A DNA stretch of 64,000 nt from Bryobacterales bacterium (GCA_020846745.1 JADLDI010000082.1:1-64000), one strand, 5' to 3'. Counted from the first letter of the stretch, positions 16,579-25,615 are shown. Program-made: numbers and translations. The notes: generated from the sequence alone by a model not told the origin.

Positions 16579-17498
16579 TCCAGCGTTTACTCCCTTTCCT
16601 CACCCTGATCGCTCTATTCTTCGGGCTCTCACTGGCCACGCCGCATTTCCTCACCGGCACCAACCTCTCTTCCGTCGTCCGCCAGACCGCGGTAATCAAC
16701 ATAATGGCCCTTGGCATGACTCTCATCATCATCGCCGGCGGTATCGACCTTTCGGTCGGCTCGATTCTTGCTTTCGGCGGTCTGATGGGCACCATGGCAA
16801 TGGAGAAGGGCATGCCCATCCCGGCGGGTATCGCCGTCGGCATCATGGCCGGCATGCTGTGGGGTTTCATCAACGGAATGCTCACCACCACGCTGAAGAT
16901 CAACCCCTTTATCGTGACGTTGGGCACGTTGGGCATCGTGCGCGGCATCGCCCTCATCATCTCCAACGGACTCCCTGTCCACCAGATTCCCCAAGCGTTC
17001 TCTTACCTGGGGGAAGGTACGCTGGTCGGCGTCCCGTTCGTCCTCTGGATACTGCTGCTTTGTGCCGTAGCAGTCCACATCATCCTCGAGCACACCCGCC
17101 TTGGGCGGAGTGCGTTCGCCATCGGATCGAATCCTGAGGCGGCCCTGTACGCCGGCATCAATGTCGGCTTTGTGACCATGGCCGTGTATACCATTGGCGG
17201 GATGCTCACCGGACTGGCCGGGATGATCGAAGCCTCTCGTTTGATGACGGGGCAGCCTACGGCTGGACAAGGGTACGAATTGCAGGCTATCGCGGCTGTG
17301 GTGATTGGCGGCGGCTCGCTTCGTGGAGGCGAAGGCTCGGTAATCGGGACGTTGGTGGGCGCGTTCATTATGGGTCTGCTCGCCAACGGGTCCGATTTGT
17401 TAGGTATCTCGCCCTATTTGCAGCAGGCCATTATCGGCGCCATCATCATTTTGGCGGTGGCGGTTGACGAACTGCGCAAGCGGAAGGTCGCCAGTTGA
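16575..17498 (+). CDS. Sugar ABC transporter permease, RbsC type
   Basis: A 307-residue membrane protein with about eight to ten helices and the family motifs: GMTLIIIAGGIDLSVGS (residues about 48-64), GFINGMLTTTLKINPFIVTLGT, GSNPEAALYAGIN (the coupling region) and GGGSLRGGEGSVIGTLVGAF. It belongs to the BPD_transp_2 family and forms the channel for the ATPase encoded immediately upstream, with a 4-nt overlap. Usual partners such as RbsB, RbsD or a kinase are absent within at least 1 kb on either side. Substrate class is therefore only inferred. Confidence 0.93.
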   Translation: MIQRLLPFLTLIALFFGLSLATPHFLTGTNLSSVVRQTAVINIMALGMTLIIIAGGIDLSVGSILAFGGLMGTMAMEKGMPIPAGIAVGIMAGMLWGFINGMLTTTLKINPFIVTLGTLGIVRGIALIISNGLPVHQIPQAFSYLGEGTLVGVPFVLWILLLCAVAVHIILEHTRLGRSAFAIGSNPEAALYAGINVGFVTMAVYTIGGMLTGLAGMIEASRLMTGQPTAGQGYELQAIAAVVIGGGSLRGGEGSVIGTLVGAFIMGLLANGSDLLGISPYLQQAIIGAIIILAVAVDELRKRKVAS

Positions 17499-17526
17499 TT
17501 CGGCCGCGATCTCTTCCCCCGGTTAG

Positions 17527-18018
17527 TTAACGGCGGCGGGAATTGAAAGGGTCGGGCTCGGAGGCGTCGTTAAAAACCTCTTCACGGATGATGCGTTCGG
17601 TGGCCTCGTTGAGGTAATCCTGCAGTGCAGCTTCGAGATCGAGATATTCGGGCCAGAGTTTCTGGTTGACGAACGAAGCGCGGGCGCGGATAACGACGGT
17701 ATTGTGGCGCTGGCGTTTGTAGCGGAAGGGGTGGATGCCGTGGCGGCGGCAGAGGGCGTTGAAGAGGCGGCGCTGCCACTGGTCGGCCATGGAGAATTTG
17801 AATTCCTCAATGGGCTCTTCAGCTTTTTCCGCGGGGCGGCGATTGGTGAAGAAGTTGTAGAAGTTAGCGTTGGGATTCGCGTTCGGGATGGTGCTGAGCA
17901 CCTGGCGCAAGCGTTCGATGGCAGCGGCGGCGGCTTGACGTTCACCGGGGGTGGCGGCGCCTTCGTAGAGGGCGGTGATCTTGCGCAATTTTTCGCGGAG
18001 TTGTTGTTCCGTGGTCAC
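17527..18018 (-). CDS. Hypothetical protein, DUF2786-like N-terminus
   Basis: A 163-residue soluble protein. Residues 5-40 (LREKLRKITALYEGAATPGE then RQAAAAAIERLRQVL) resemble the short helical DUF2786 segment (KI-RKLLALA...EAAAA). The middle has FSMADQWQRRLFNALCRRHG and RYKRQRHNTVVIRA, basic and possibly nucleic-acid-binding, and the C-terminus is an amphipathic helix. No signal peptide. It is transcribed divergently from the aldo/keto reductase gene. Function unknown. Confidence 0.65.
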   Translation of the reverse strand: MTTEQQLREKLRKITALYEGAATPGERQAAAAAIERLRQVLSTIPNANPNANFYNFFTNRRPAEKAEEPIEEFKFSMADQWQRRLFNALCRRHGIHPFRYKRQRHNTVVIRARASFVNQKLWPEYLDLEAALQDYLNEATERIIREEVFNDASEPDPFNSRRR

Positions 18019-18170
18019 GGGGTGTTCTCTTTAGTTTGCACTAAGTGCGGATCGTCGACGGAAAGATTCAAGATTGAAGCGGGCGCCCTTCACGTGTGCC
18101 CTTGGCGTGTGCCCCTTCGATGCGCCGGAGATATTTGCCGTGGTAAGATTCAGCCGTCGGAAGGAGAATA

Positions 18171-19058
18171 ATGTCGAATTTCTCAAGACGCGATTTTCTG
18201 CGGACTTCGCTCTCTGCCGGTGCACTCGGTTTGTCCGCGCAGCCTTGGGCAAAAGCTGCGACCGGCAGCGCGGCCACCGAATGGGTGACGCTGGGCAAGT
18301 CCGGCGTGAAGGTGACACGGCTTGCGTTTGGCACGGGCAGCAATGGCGGGCGCGTGCAGCGTCAGTTGGGACAGGAAGAGTTTACGCGCACCGTGCGCCA
18401 TGCCTACGACCGTGGCATCCGGTTCTTTGAAACCGCGGAATCGTACGGCGATATGCACCGGATGCTGGGCATCGCGTTGAAGGGCATTCCGCGCGACACC
18501 TACCGGCTGATGACGAAGGTGACGACGAGAGAAGGCGCCGATCCGCAGGCGAAGATCGACGAATTGCGCAAACTGGCCAATACAGAGTATTTCGACATCG
18601 CGCTGCTCCACTTCCAACACACCGCGACGTGGCCGGAAGACACGGTCCGCTGGCAGGACGGCTTGCAGGAAGCGGAAGTGCGGAAAGCGGTGGTCGCGCA
18701 TGGGGCGTCGGTCCACGGTTTGCCGGCGTTGCGGCGGTTTCCCGGGAACCAGTGGCTGCAGGTCGCATTGTTCCGCACCAATCACAAGGGCGCCAAGATG
18801 GACGCCGAGGACTACATGACTCGCGAACCCGGAAACGTGCCGGAAGTGTTGTCGCATGTCACGAAAGTCGGCAAACAAGGCATCGGCGTGATCGGCATGA
18901 AACTGATCGGCGAAGGCGCATTCACCGATCGGGAAGCGCGGCAGCGGGCGATGCGATTCGCGTTCCGCGAGGCGGGCGTGCAGTCGGTGACCGTGGGTTA
19001 CAAGAGCACCGCCGAGATCGACGAAGCGATTGAAAACCTGAATCTCGCGCTTTCCTAA
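18171..19058 (+). CDS. Tat-exported aldo/keto reductase-family protein
   Basis: A 295-residue protein with a canonical Tat signal (SRRDFLRTS, cut near residue 29). The AKR barrel follows: FGTGSNGG, FFETAESYG with catalytic Tyr (the usual Asp of FDTAxxYG is Glu), Lys in LMTKVTT, and His in ALLHFQHT. It therefore keeps Tyr/Lys/His with one conservative change. An AAGGAG ribosome site lies at 18161-18166. It opens a plus-strand run of sugar-related exported enzymes. NADPH is not normally periplasmic, so it may carry a bound cofactor or act on a different redox partner. Confidence 0.85.
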   Translation: MSNFSRRDFLRTSLSAGALGLSAQPWAKAATGSAATEWVTLGKSGVKVTRLAFGTGSNGGRVQRQLGQEEFTRTVRHAYDRGIRFFETAESYGDMHRMLGIALKGIPRDTYRLMTKVTTREGADPQAKIDELRKLANTEYFDIALLHFQHTATWPEDTVRWQDGLQEAEVRKAVVAHGASVHGLPALRRFPGNQWLQVALFRTNHKGAKMDAEDYMTREPGNVPEVLSHVTKVGKQGIGVIGMKLIGEGAFTDREARQRAMRFAFREAGVQSVTVGYKSTAEIDEAIENLNLALS

Positions 19059-19064
19059 ATCGCA

Positions 19065-19098
19065 TCTTTTGGCGGTGCACCTCTTTTGGCGGTGCACC
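19065..19098. repeat. Perfect tandem duplication of a 17-bp unit
   Basis: TCTTTTGGCGGTGCACC occurs at 19065-19081 and again, with no gap, at 19082-19098, directly after the aldo/keto reductase stop. GGTGCACC inside the unit is a perfect palindrome, so each copy could be a small dyad site. It precedes the Gfo/Idh promoter region. Confidence 0.6.
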
Positions 19099-19135
19099 TG
19101 GCCAACGGTAACCGGAACGGGCGATAGAAGTGTTG

Positions 19136-19141
19136 TAGACT
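19136..19141 (+). promoter_or_regulatory. Putative -10 box for a leaderless Gfo/Idh mRNA
   Basis: TAGACT ends 8 nt before the ATG at 19150 and no ribosome site is present, the same arrangement as at several other genes in the window. Confidence 0.4.
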
Positions 19142-19149
19142 CGCCAGTA

Positions 19150-20205
19150 ATGACGCGTCGAACCTTACTTGCGGGGCTGCCGGCGATGGCGGCTCCGACT
19201 CGTCTTCCACAAAAGATCCGCTGCGCCCTGATCGGCGTCGACGGTCATGCCGGCGAGGTCACTGGACCGCTCGCGGAACTGCCGGACGTTCAACTGGTGG
19301 CCATTGCCGACCCGAGCGCCAAACGTGTGGCGCAGATGACGAAGAGTCCGCGCCTTTCGGGCGCCAAATATTACCCCGATTGGCGCAAAATGCTGGACTC
19401 CGAAAAGGTCGATGTCATCGGCATTCACAACGCCAACTCGATGCATGCGGATCCGATCGTCGCCTGCCTCGACCGCAAGATTCACGTGATCGCCGAAAAG
19501 CCCATCGCGACCGATCTCAACGACCTCGAACGCGTGCGCAAAGCCGTGGAGAAGGGAAGCGCCAGATTCACATCCATCCTCCCCATGCGCCTCACCCCTT
19601 CCTATCTGGCCCTGAAGGAGATTGTCGCTTCCGGCGAACTCGGCGAGATCGTGCAGATGGACGCGCAGAAGTCCTATCAGGTGTCAGCGGACCGCCCCGA
19701 GTGGTTCTACAAACGCCAAACCTACGGCGGCACGATGGCCTGGATCGGCATTCATATGATCGACCTGATGATCCACATCTCAGGCCGCGACATGACGGAG
19801 GCGTTCGGGTTCCAGAACCACATTGGCTTCCCCGATACGGGCGATACGGAGAACGTCACCGGTACGGTATTCAGATTGGATAACGGCGGCGTGGCGCTGC
19901 TTCGCATGGATTACCTGCGGCCCAGGACTTCGGGTTCGCATGGTGACGACCGCCTGCGGCTGGCTGGGCTGAAGGGCATCGCGGAATACATGGAAGCGAC
20001 GGGTGTGACCGTTATGTCCGACAAGCGGCAGAAGCGCGAGGTCATCACCAAGCTTCCCGAGAAGAAATCGGTGTTCGTCGAGTTTCTGAACCATATCTAT
20101 AACAACGGGCCGGACCCGATTCCGTGGAAAGAGATCTATCGCGGCCACCAGATTGCTTTGGGGGCGCGTGACGCGATGGAAAAGAAGCGGATCACCAAGT
20201 TATAG
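19150..20205 (+). CDS. Gfo/Idh/MocA-family oxidoreductase
   Basis: 351 residues from the ATG at 19150; the frame stays open upstream to 19069 across the tandem repeat, but those residues look non-coding. A short Tat-like start (MTRRTLLAGLPAMAAP) leads into the Rossmann fold (IRCALIGVDGHAG, VQLVAIADPS), the catalytic EKP motif (HVIAEKPIATDL) and the alpha/beta C-terminal domain (GGTMAWIGIHMIDLM). Members oxidise or reduce sugars and inositols with tightly bound NAD(P). An exported form is common in acidobacteria and planctomycetes. It is followed at 15 bp by the PQQ-propeller gene. Confidence 0.87.
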   Translation: MTRRTLLAGLPAMAAPTRLPQKIRCALIGVDGHAGEVTGPLAELPDVQLVAIADPSAKRVAQMTKSPRLSGAKYYPDWRKMLDSEKVDVIGIHNANSMHADPIVACLDRKIHVIAEKPIATDLNDLERVRKAVEKGSARFTSILPMRLTPSYLALKEIVASGELGEIVQMDAQKSYQVSADRPEWFYKRQTYGGTMAWIGIHMIDLMIHISGRDMTEAFGFQNHIGFPDTGDTENVTGTVFRLDNGGVALLRMDYLRPRTSGSHGDDRLRLAGLKGIAEYMEATGVTVMSDKRQKREVITKLPEKKSVFVEFLNHIYNNGPDPIPWKEIYRGHQIALGARDAMEKKRITKL

Positions 20206-20219
20206 GTAATTACTGCGGC

Positions 20220-21608
20220 ATGCGCGGTTCTGAATTCGGCACTTTATTATTGACTCTGCTGTCAGCGGCATCCGTATGTCCCGCGGCGGATTGGCCGCGG
20301 TTCCGCGGACCCAACGGCGCCGGCGTTTCGGAATCGGGTAATTTGCCCGCCCAGTTTGGCCCTGACCGGAACGTCGTTTGGAAGACAGCGCTCGCGCCCG
20401 GCCTGTCGTCGCCGGTAATCGGTGGCAACCAGATCTATGTGACCGGATTGGAAGGCGGCCGGCTGGCCACGATCGCGTTGAGCCGCGACACCGGCCAGAT
20501 TCTCTGGACCCGCTATGTCGACCGGCGCCGATCCGAAAAACTGCACAAACTGAACCATCCCGCCAGCCCGTCCGTGGCGGTGGAAGGCGATGATCTGTTT
20601 TCGTTCTTTCCCGACTTCGGACTAGTCAGTTATACCAAGACCGGCGGCGAACGGTGGCGGCTGCCGCTCGGACCATTTACTAACTCCTACGGCGTTGGAG
20701 TATCTCCGGTGGTAGCGGGTAACAAAGTTATCTTAGTGATCGATCAGGATCGCGACTCGTTTATCGCCGCGTATGATGTGGGTTCGGGCCGTCCGCTGTG
20801 GCGCACGCCGCGGCCCAAGGCTGTTTCGGGCCATTCGACGCCCGTGATCTACAAAAACTGGGTGATCGCGCCCGGGTCGGTTCAAATGAACGCCTATAAC
20901 TTGGATACGGGCAAGGTGGAGTGGACCGCGGACGGGTTGCCGTCGGAAATGAAATCGGTTCCGGCGATTGAAGGGGATTTGATTTACGTGCATGGTTTCA
21001 ACACGCCCGAGAACGACCCGGGACGGTTGATCGCCGTACCAACGTTTCGCGAAGCGCTCGGAACTCACGATAAAGACGGCAACGGCAAGCTTTCCAAAGA
21101 AGAAGCGCCAACACCCCACAGCGCCCGGCTGTTCGAATACCTGGACACAAACCACGACGGAGTGATGGACGAACGGGAATGGGAACGCTACGCCGATTCG
21201 ATGAAGGCCGAAAACGCCATGATCGCGTTTCGCATCGGTGGAGGGCAGGTATGGAAGTTCCAGCGATCGATACCGCAGTTGCCTTCGCCGCTGGTGTATC
21301 GGGGCATCGTCTACATGGTGAACGAGGGCGGAATCCTCACGACACTCGACGCCGCTACGGGTAAGCTTCACAAGCAGGCGCGCGTTCGCGGAGAGGCGGA
21401 CCGGTATTATGCCTCGCCGGTCGCGGCTGACGGTAAGGTATACATCGCTTCGCATACGGGTGTGGTGTCGGTATTGAAAGCTGGGCCGGACCAGGAACTG
21501 CTTGGTGTCAATCCGTTGGAAGATGAGATTTTGGCGACGCCCGCGCTGGTGGACGGCAAGGTGTACATCCGAACGAAATCGCACTTGTTTTGTTTCGGCG
21601 CACGGTAG
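20220..21608 (+). CDS. Secreted PQQ-type beta-propeller with two EF-hands
   Basis: A 462-residue protein with a signal peptide (LLLTLLSAASVCPAADW). The opening PRFRGPNGAGVSESGNLP and recurring blades (TGQILWTRYVD, TGGERWRLPLG, SGRPLWRTPR, TGKVEWTADG, YIASHTGVVSVLKAG) mark the BamB/PQQ-dehydrogenase-like propeller family frequent in planctomycetes and acidobacteria. Between blades lie two EF-hand loops, HDKDGNGKLSKEE and LDTNHDGVMDEREW, which should bind calcium. No alcohol-dehydrogenase active-site Cys pair is seen. It is probably a periplasmic binding or scaffold protein of the same operon as the Gfo/Idh gene. Confidence 0.85.
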   Translation: MRGSEFGTLLLTLLSAASVCPAADWPRFRGPNGAGVSESGNLPAQFGPDRNVVWKTALAPGLSSPVIGGNQIYVTGLEGGRLATIALSRDTGQILWTRYVDRRRSEKLHKLNHPASPSVAVEGDDLFSFFPDFGLVSYTKTGGERWRLPLGPFTNSYGVGVSPVVAGNKVILVIDQDRDSFIAAYDVGSGRPLWRTPRPKAVSGHSTPVIYKNWVIAPGSVQMNAYNLDTGKVEWTADGLPSEMKSVPAIEGDLIYVHGFNTPENDPGRLIAVPTFREALGTHDKDGNGKLSKEEAPTPHSARLFEYLDTNHDGVMDEREWERYADSMKAENAMIAFRIGGGQVWKFQRSIPQLPSPLVYRGIVYMVNEGGILTTLDAATGKLHKQARVRGEADRYYASPVAADGKVYIASHTGVVSVLKAGPDQELLGVNPLEDEILATPALVDGKVYIRTKSHLFCFGAR

Positions 21609-21645
21609 GCTTACCGGACTGACGATTTCACCCCCTCACATCTGA

Positions 21646-21651
21646 TACGCT
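21646..21651 (+). promoter_or_regulatory. Putative -10 box before the toroid-protein gene
   Basis: TACGCT ends 10 nt before the ATG at 21662, without a Shine-Dalgarno sequence. Weak alone, it matches the pattern seen at other genes here. Confidence 0.25.
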
Positions 21652-21661
21652 GACTAAAATC

Positions 21662-23500
21662 ATGCAGCGTCTCATCTGCTTCTTAGCATTCGTCCTCTCC
21701 GCTTCGTCCGCGGAACTGGTGATCGACAAGCCGATGCCCGCCCCGAACTGGGCATTGCTCGAACGCCAGCTTCTGGCGGCCAACAGCGCCGCCGCGCAGG
21801 TGTATCACGACAAATACCTGGACGAGCGGGGCTACCTGTTGCACACGCCACGTTGGGGCACGCTCGACGGCCCTGACGACGCGATTGAAACCTTCTACAA
21901 CTGGACTCTTCTTTACGCTCTGGGCGCCGACCAGAACGTTCTCGATAGTTACAAGAAAGCCCTTGAAGGACACCTGCAGCAGTACAAAGAACTGCGCACC
22001 GTAAAGACCAAACTGGCCGAAAACGGCGCGTACTACAAGGAATTCGTCACCCAGTCCGATTGGTTCCATACCGGCGAAGGCATGCGCGGCTTCATGTTCC
22101 TGGGCCTCGCGGATCCGCACGATCAACGCCTCATCTCGCGCATCCGCCGCTTTGCGGGGCTCTATATGAACGAAGATCCCGAGGCGCCGAACTACGATCC
22201 CGTCAACAAGGTCATCAAGTCGATCTGGACCGGTTCTAAAGGCCCGATGATGCACAAGGCCACCACCTACGATTGGGTGGGCGACCCCGTGCCCGGCAGT
22301 TTCCATCTGTTGCACGGTCCCAAGGGCCGGCAGCAGTTGATCGACCTCATGTCGGTATACCCGAAGATGCTCGCCCACTGCGCCGAGTATCTCGATTCCG
22401 TGGGTGACCACCCGCTCAACATGGCCTCCACAGGCCTGGCGACCAATGCCTACATGCTCACGGGCGACCCGAAGTATAAGGCTTGGGTGCTTGAGTATAT
22501 CGGCGCGTGGAAGGCCCGCACAGCGATGGCCGGCGGCAACATTCCCACCAACGTGGGCCTGGACGGCAAGCCCGGCGGCGAGTACGGCGGCAAATGGTGG
22601 AAGGGTACCTACGGCTGGAATTTCACCATTTACGACGGCGAGATCGACAAAATGGCGAGCCGCAATACGGTGGAAGCGGCCTCCTGGCCCGGGTTCGGCA
22701 ACGCCTACCTGCTGTCGAAGGGCGATGCCTCGTTTGTCGATACGCTGCGCAAGCAACTGGATAATCTCTGGGCCAATAAAAAGGTGGTGAACGGCCGCAC
22801 CATGCTGCCGCAGATGTACGGCGATCCGCGCGGTTACAAATACTCGGACAAGGCCGAATGGTATGAGTGGACGCCCAACTTGCACGCTCCGCGCCAGACC
22901 GAAATCTACATGTGGTCGATGAACCCCGCCGACCTTGAGCGCGTGCCCGTCGACCCGTGGCTCAAGTACATTGCCGGTCAGGATGCCGACTATCCCGAAA
23001 AAGCTCTTAGGCGCGACCTCGAAGAGATTCGCCGGGGCGTCATCCAGATCGAAAACGACCCGACCTCTCCCGATACGCGCCTGGCCGACTACGTCCAGGG
23101 CATGAACCCAACCGAACACGACGCGCTCACGAAGTTGACCACCGGCGCCTACCTGCCCGGCAACATCTGGACTTTGCACGCTCGGGTCCGTTACTTCGAC
23201 CCCGCCCGAAACCGTCCGGGCCTTCCGCAGGACGTCGCCGCGCTGGTCCAGAAGTTCGACGCCAACTCGACTACGCTTACCGTTGTCAACACCAGCCCGG
23301 TCCACTACCGCACCGTATACGTGCAGGCCGGCGCGTATGCCGAACACGACATCGTTTCGGCCACGGTGAACGGCAAAACCGTTCCGGTCAACAACTCCGC
23401 CATTCGCGTGAAGCTCGCGCCCGGCTCCGGCGGGCAGATGGTGCTGAACGTGAAGCGCTACGCCAACGAAGCCACGCTCCGTCTCCCGTGGGAGAGATAA
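21662..23500 (+). CDS. Secreted protein with alpha/alpha-toroid-like architecture
   Basis: A 612-residue protein with a signal peptide (MQRLICFLAFVLSASSAE). The body is helical and rich in aromatic Gly/Asp turns (FYNWTLLYALGADQN, SDWFHTGEGMRGFMFLGL, STGLATNAYMLTGDPKY, GGKWWKGTYGWNF), typical of six-hairpin glycosidases and lyases. The last 120 residues form a beta-sandwich-like tail (TTLTVVNTSPVHYRTVYVQ). I cannot assign a CAZy family or catalytic residues. It sits between a PQQ propeller and an isochorismatase-like hydrolase in a sugar-metabolism run, so a role in degrading an oligosaccharide outside the cytoplasm is plausible. Confidence 0.8.
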   Translation: MQRLICFLAFVLSASSAELVIDKPMPAPNWALLERQLLAANSAAAQVYHDKYLDERGYLLHTPRWGTLDGPDDAIETFYNWTLLYALGADQNVLDSYKKALEGHLQQYKELRTVKTKLAENGAYYKEFVTQSDWFHTGEGMRGFMFLGLADPHDQRLISRIRRFAGLYMNEDPEAPNYDPVNKVIKSIWTGSKGPMMHKATTYDWVGDPVPGSFHLLHGPKGRQQLIDLMSVYPKMLAHCAEYLDSVGDHPLNMASTGLATNAYMLTGDPKYKAWVLEYIGAWKARTAMAGGNIPTNVGLDGKPGGEYGGKWWKGTYGWNFTIYDGEIDKMASRNTVEAASWPGFGNAYLLSKGDASFVDTLRKQLDNLWANKKVVNGRTMLPQMYGDPRGYKYSDKAEWYEWTPNLHAPRQTEIYMWSMNPADLERVPVDPWLKYIAGQDADYPEKALRRDLEEIRRGVIQIENDPTSPDTRLADYVQGMNPTEHDALTKLTTGAYLPGNIWTLHARVRYFDPARNRPGLPQDVAALVQKFDANSTTLTVVNTSPVHYRTVYVQAGAYAEHDIVSATVNGKTVPVNNSAIRVKLAPGSGGQMVLNVKRYANEATLRLPWER

Positions 23501-23523
23501 TCCTTCTACAGAGGTTTTCAAAG

Positions 23524-24342
23524 ATGATCACTCGCCGACACTGGATTGCCGCGGCTCTGGCCGTGCCCGTCGCTCAGCCCGCGGATACGTCGCTGAAACT
23601 GCGGTTGCGGTCGCGCAAGACCGGCATCGCGGTTGAGCGCGAGGAAACGTGGTCCGCCGCGCAAACCGCAATTATCATTTGCGACATGTGGAACGGCCAC
23701 TATTGCAAGAACTCGGCGAAACGTGTCGGCGAGATGGTCCCCGCCATGAACGCGATGCTCAACAAAGCGCGCGGCCTCGGTGTCCACATCATCCATTCGC
23801 CTTCCGGCTGCATGGACAAATATGAGGACACGCCCCAGCGCCGCCGCGTCAAAAATGCGCGTTCCTCCAAACCCCCGATTCCCCTGGCCAAGTGGTGTTA
23901 CCTCGACCTTACCAGCGAGCCGCCGCTTCCGATCGACGACGTCACCCAGCCTTGCGATGACGATGTGGTGGGGCCCGCCGTGCGCCGGTTCGACCGCCAG
24001 CACCCTGGCCTTGAAATCAAAGAGCCCGACGGCATCTCCGATTCGGGCGACGAAATCTTCAATTACTTCGAGCAGGAAGGCATCCGCAACATCGTCATGA
24101 TGGGCGTGCACACCAACATGTGCGTACTCGGCCGCCCGTTTGGGATCCGGCAGCTAACAAGGTTGGGCAAGAACGTCGTGCTGGCTCGCGATATGACCGA
24201 CGCGATGTACGACCCGCGCCAGGCGCCTTGGGTCAGCCACAAACGAGGAACCGAATTAGTGATCGAACATATTGAACAGCACTGGTGCCCCACCATCTTG
24301 AGTGACGGTCTGACTCGGCCCGGCGCCGGGAGGGCTTCGTGA
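23524..24342 (+). CDS. Isochorismatase-family cysteine hydrolase with signal-like N-terminus
   Basis: 272 residues from the ATG at 23524, which has a GAGG ribosome site at 23511-23514. MITRRHWIAAALAVPVAQPAD looks like a short Tat-type signal. Catalytic residues of the isochorismatase/nicotinamidase fold are present: Asp54 in IIICDMWNGH and the nucleophile Cys in MGVHTNMCVLGR. A larger than usual insertion (CMDKYEDTPQRRR to the CDDDVVG block) lies between. It probably cleaves an amide or imide. It overlaps the MFS start by 4 nt (GTGA), so uptake and hydrolysis are probably coupled. Confidence 0.85.
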   Translation: MITRRHWIAAALAVPVAQPADTSLKLRLRSRKTGIAVEREETWSAAQTAIIICDMWNGHYCKNSAKRVGEMVPAMNAMLNKARGLGVHIIHSPSGCMDKYEDTPQRRRVKNARSSKPPIPLAKWCYLDLTSEPPLPIDDVTQPCDDDVVGPAVRRFDRQHPGLEIKEPDGISDSGDEIFNYFEQEGIRNIVMMGVHTNMCVLGRPFGIRQLTRLGKNVVLARDMTDAMYDPRQAPWVSHKRGTELVIEHIEQHWCPTILSDGLTRPGAGRAS

Positions 24343-25589
24343 GCACCACGGCCAACCCGATTAAATCGGCGGCCGCCGCCGCTGGAAAGATCGGCGCCAA
24401 ACGCTGGTGGGTCGTCCTGTGGCTCAGCCTCGGGATGGTGATCGCCTATACCGATCGCGTCAACCTGACCGCCGCCATCCCGCAGATCGCCAAAAACCTG
24501 GGGCTCGACGACAATCAGAAGGGCATCGCGCTCTCGGCGTTCTTCTGGACCTACACTCTCGGCCAGATCCCCGCCGGCATGCTGGTGGACCGATTTGGTG
24601 TGCGCGCCCTCTACACCGCCGGTATCGTGCTGTGGAGCATTGCCTCCGCGGCAACGGTGTTCATCGGCAACCTGGGCGCATTAATCGCCGCGCGCCTGGT
24701 GGTCGGGTTGGGTGAAAGCGTCGTCACCTCATCGTCTCTCCGTTATATTCGCGACCACTTCGACGAGAAGCAGCGCGGACTGGCCGTCGGCGTTTACATG
24801 ACCGGGACGAAGATCGGCCCCGCCGTCGGCATGCCGCTTGCCGCCTTCCTCACCATGGCCTATGGCTGGCAGTCGATGTTCGTCATCCTCGGCGTCGGCA
24901 GTCTGTTGTGGCTGGGCCCATGGTTGACGTGGGTGCGTTCGAGCGATCCGGCCGCGCAACCGGCATCCAAGTCCGGCACAGGCAGTGCCGCGCAGCGCGT
25001 CACTCTCGGCCAGGCCCTTTCGAACCCGGTGATGTGGGGCATTATCGGCGGCACGTACGCCTACATGTATTTCGTCTATTACTGCATGACCTGGATGCCC
25101 CAGTATTTCCAGAAGACCCACGGCATGTCCATTGAAAAGTCGAATTGGTTTGGCGGAGTCTCCTTCGGCGGCATGGCCGCGGTCGCCGCGCTCTCCGGTT
25201 GGTGGGCCGACAAGATGATCGCCAAAGGGGCCGACCCCATCAAGGTGCGCCGCGGCTTCACCATTGCGGGTTTCGTCATGGCCGCCACTCAAACCCTCAG
25301 CGTGTTCACACACTCGCAGGAACTGATGATCTTCTTCACCGTCGCTTCCTTGTGCGGCCTTGGTCTGGCTACAGCCAACTACTGGGCGTTAACCCAAACG
25401 TTCATGCCCGGTGCATTACCGGTGGCCATCCAAAACACCGCCGCCAACCTCGCCGGCGTAGTCGCACCCTGGTTAACCGGCTGGCTAATTAAACAGACCG
25501 GCAGCTTCGACGCTCCGGTGAAAGCGGTCGGGTTCTGGCTGCTGTTAGGAATCGGCTGCTACGCATTCGTCGTGAAGCGGCGGGAGTAG
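24339..25589 (+). CDS. MFS transporter of the anion:cation symporter family
   Basis: A 416-residue 12-helix protein starting at GTG 24339. VIAYTDRVNLTAAIPQIAK, FFWTYTLGQIPAGMLVDRFG and GLGESVVTSSSLRYIRDHF are signature parts of the ACS family, whose members (ExuT, GudP, DgoT) take up sugar acids such as hexuronates, glucarate or galactonate with protons. The C-terminal half has GALPVAIQNTAANLAGVVAP, also typical. It ends the plus-strand catabolic run and is coupled to the isochorismatase-like gene. The exact sugar acid is unknown. Confidence 0.9.
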   Translation: MSTTANPIKSAAAAAGKIGAKRWWVVLWLSLGMVIAYTDRVNLTAAIPQIAKNLGLDDNQKGIALSAFFWTYTLGQIPAGMLVDRFGVRALYTAGIVLWSIASAATVFIGNLGALIAARLVVGLGESVVTSSSLRYIRDHFDEKQRGLAVGVYMTGTKIGPAVGMPLAAFLTMAYGWQSMFVILGVGSLLWLGPWLTWVRSSDPAAQPASKSGTGSAAQRVTLGQALSNPVMWGIIGGTYAYMYFVYYCMTWMPQYFQKTHGMSIEKSNWFGGVSFGGMAAVAALSGWWADKMIAKGADPIKVRRGFTIAGFVMAATQTLSVFTHSQELMIFFTVASLCGLGLATANYWALTQTFMPGALPVAIQNTAANLAGVVAPWLTGWLIKQTGSFDAPVKAVGFWLLLGIGCYAFVVKRRE

Positions 25590-25615
25590 GGAAGCCGGAA
25601 AGCGCCTGGGCCTGA

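Noticed and set aside
21683..23521. A 612-residue open frame antisense to the toroid-protein gene
   Set aside because: It mirrors the coding frame of the plus-strand gene in high-GC DNA, lacks a ribosome site and has no recognisable domain, while the plus strand has a signal peptide and coherent residues.
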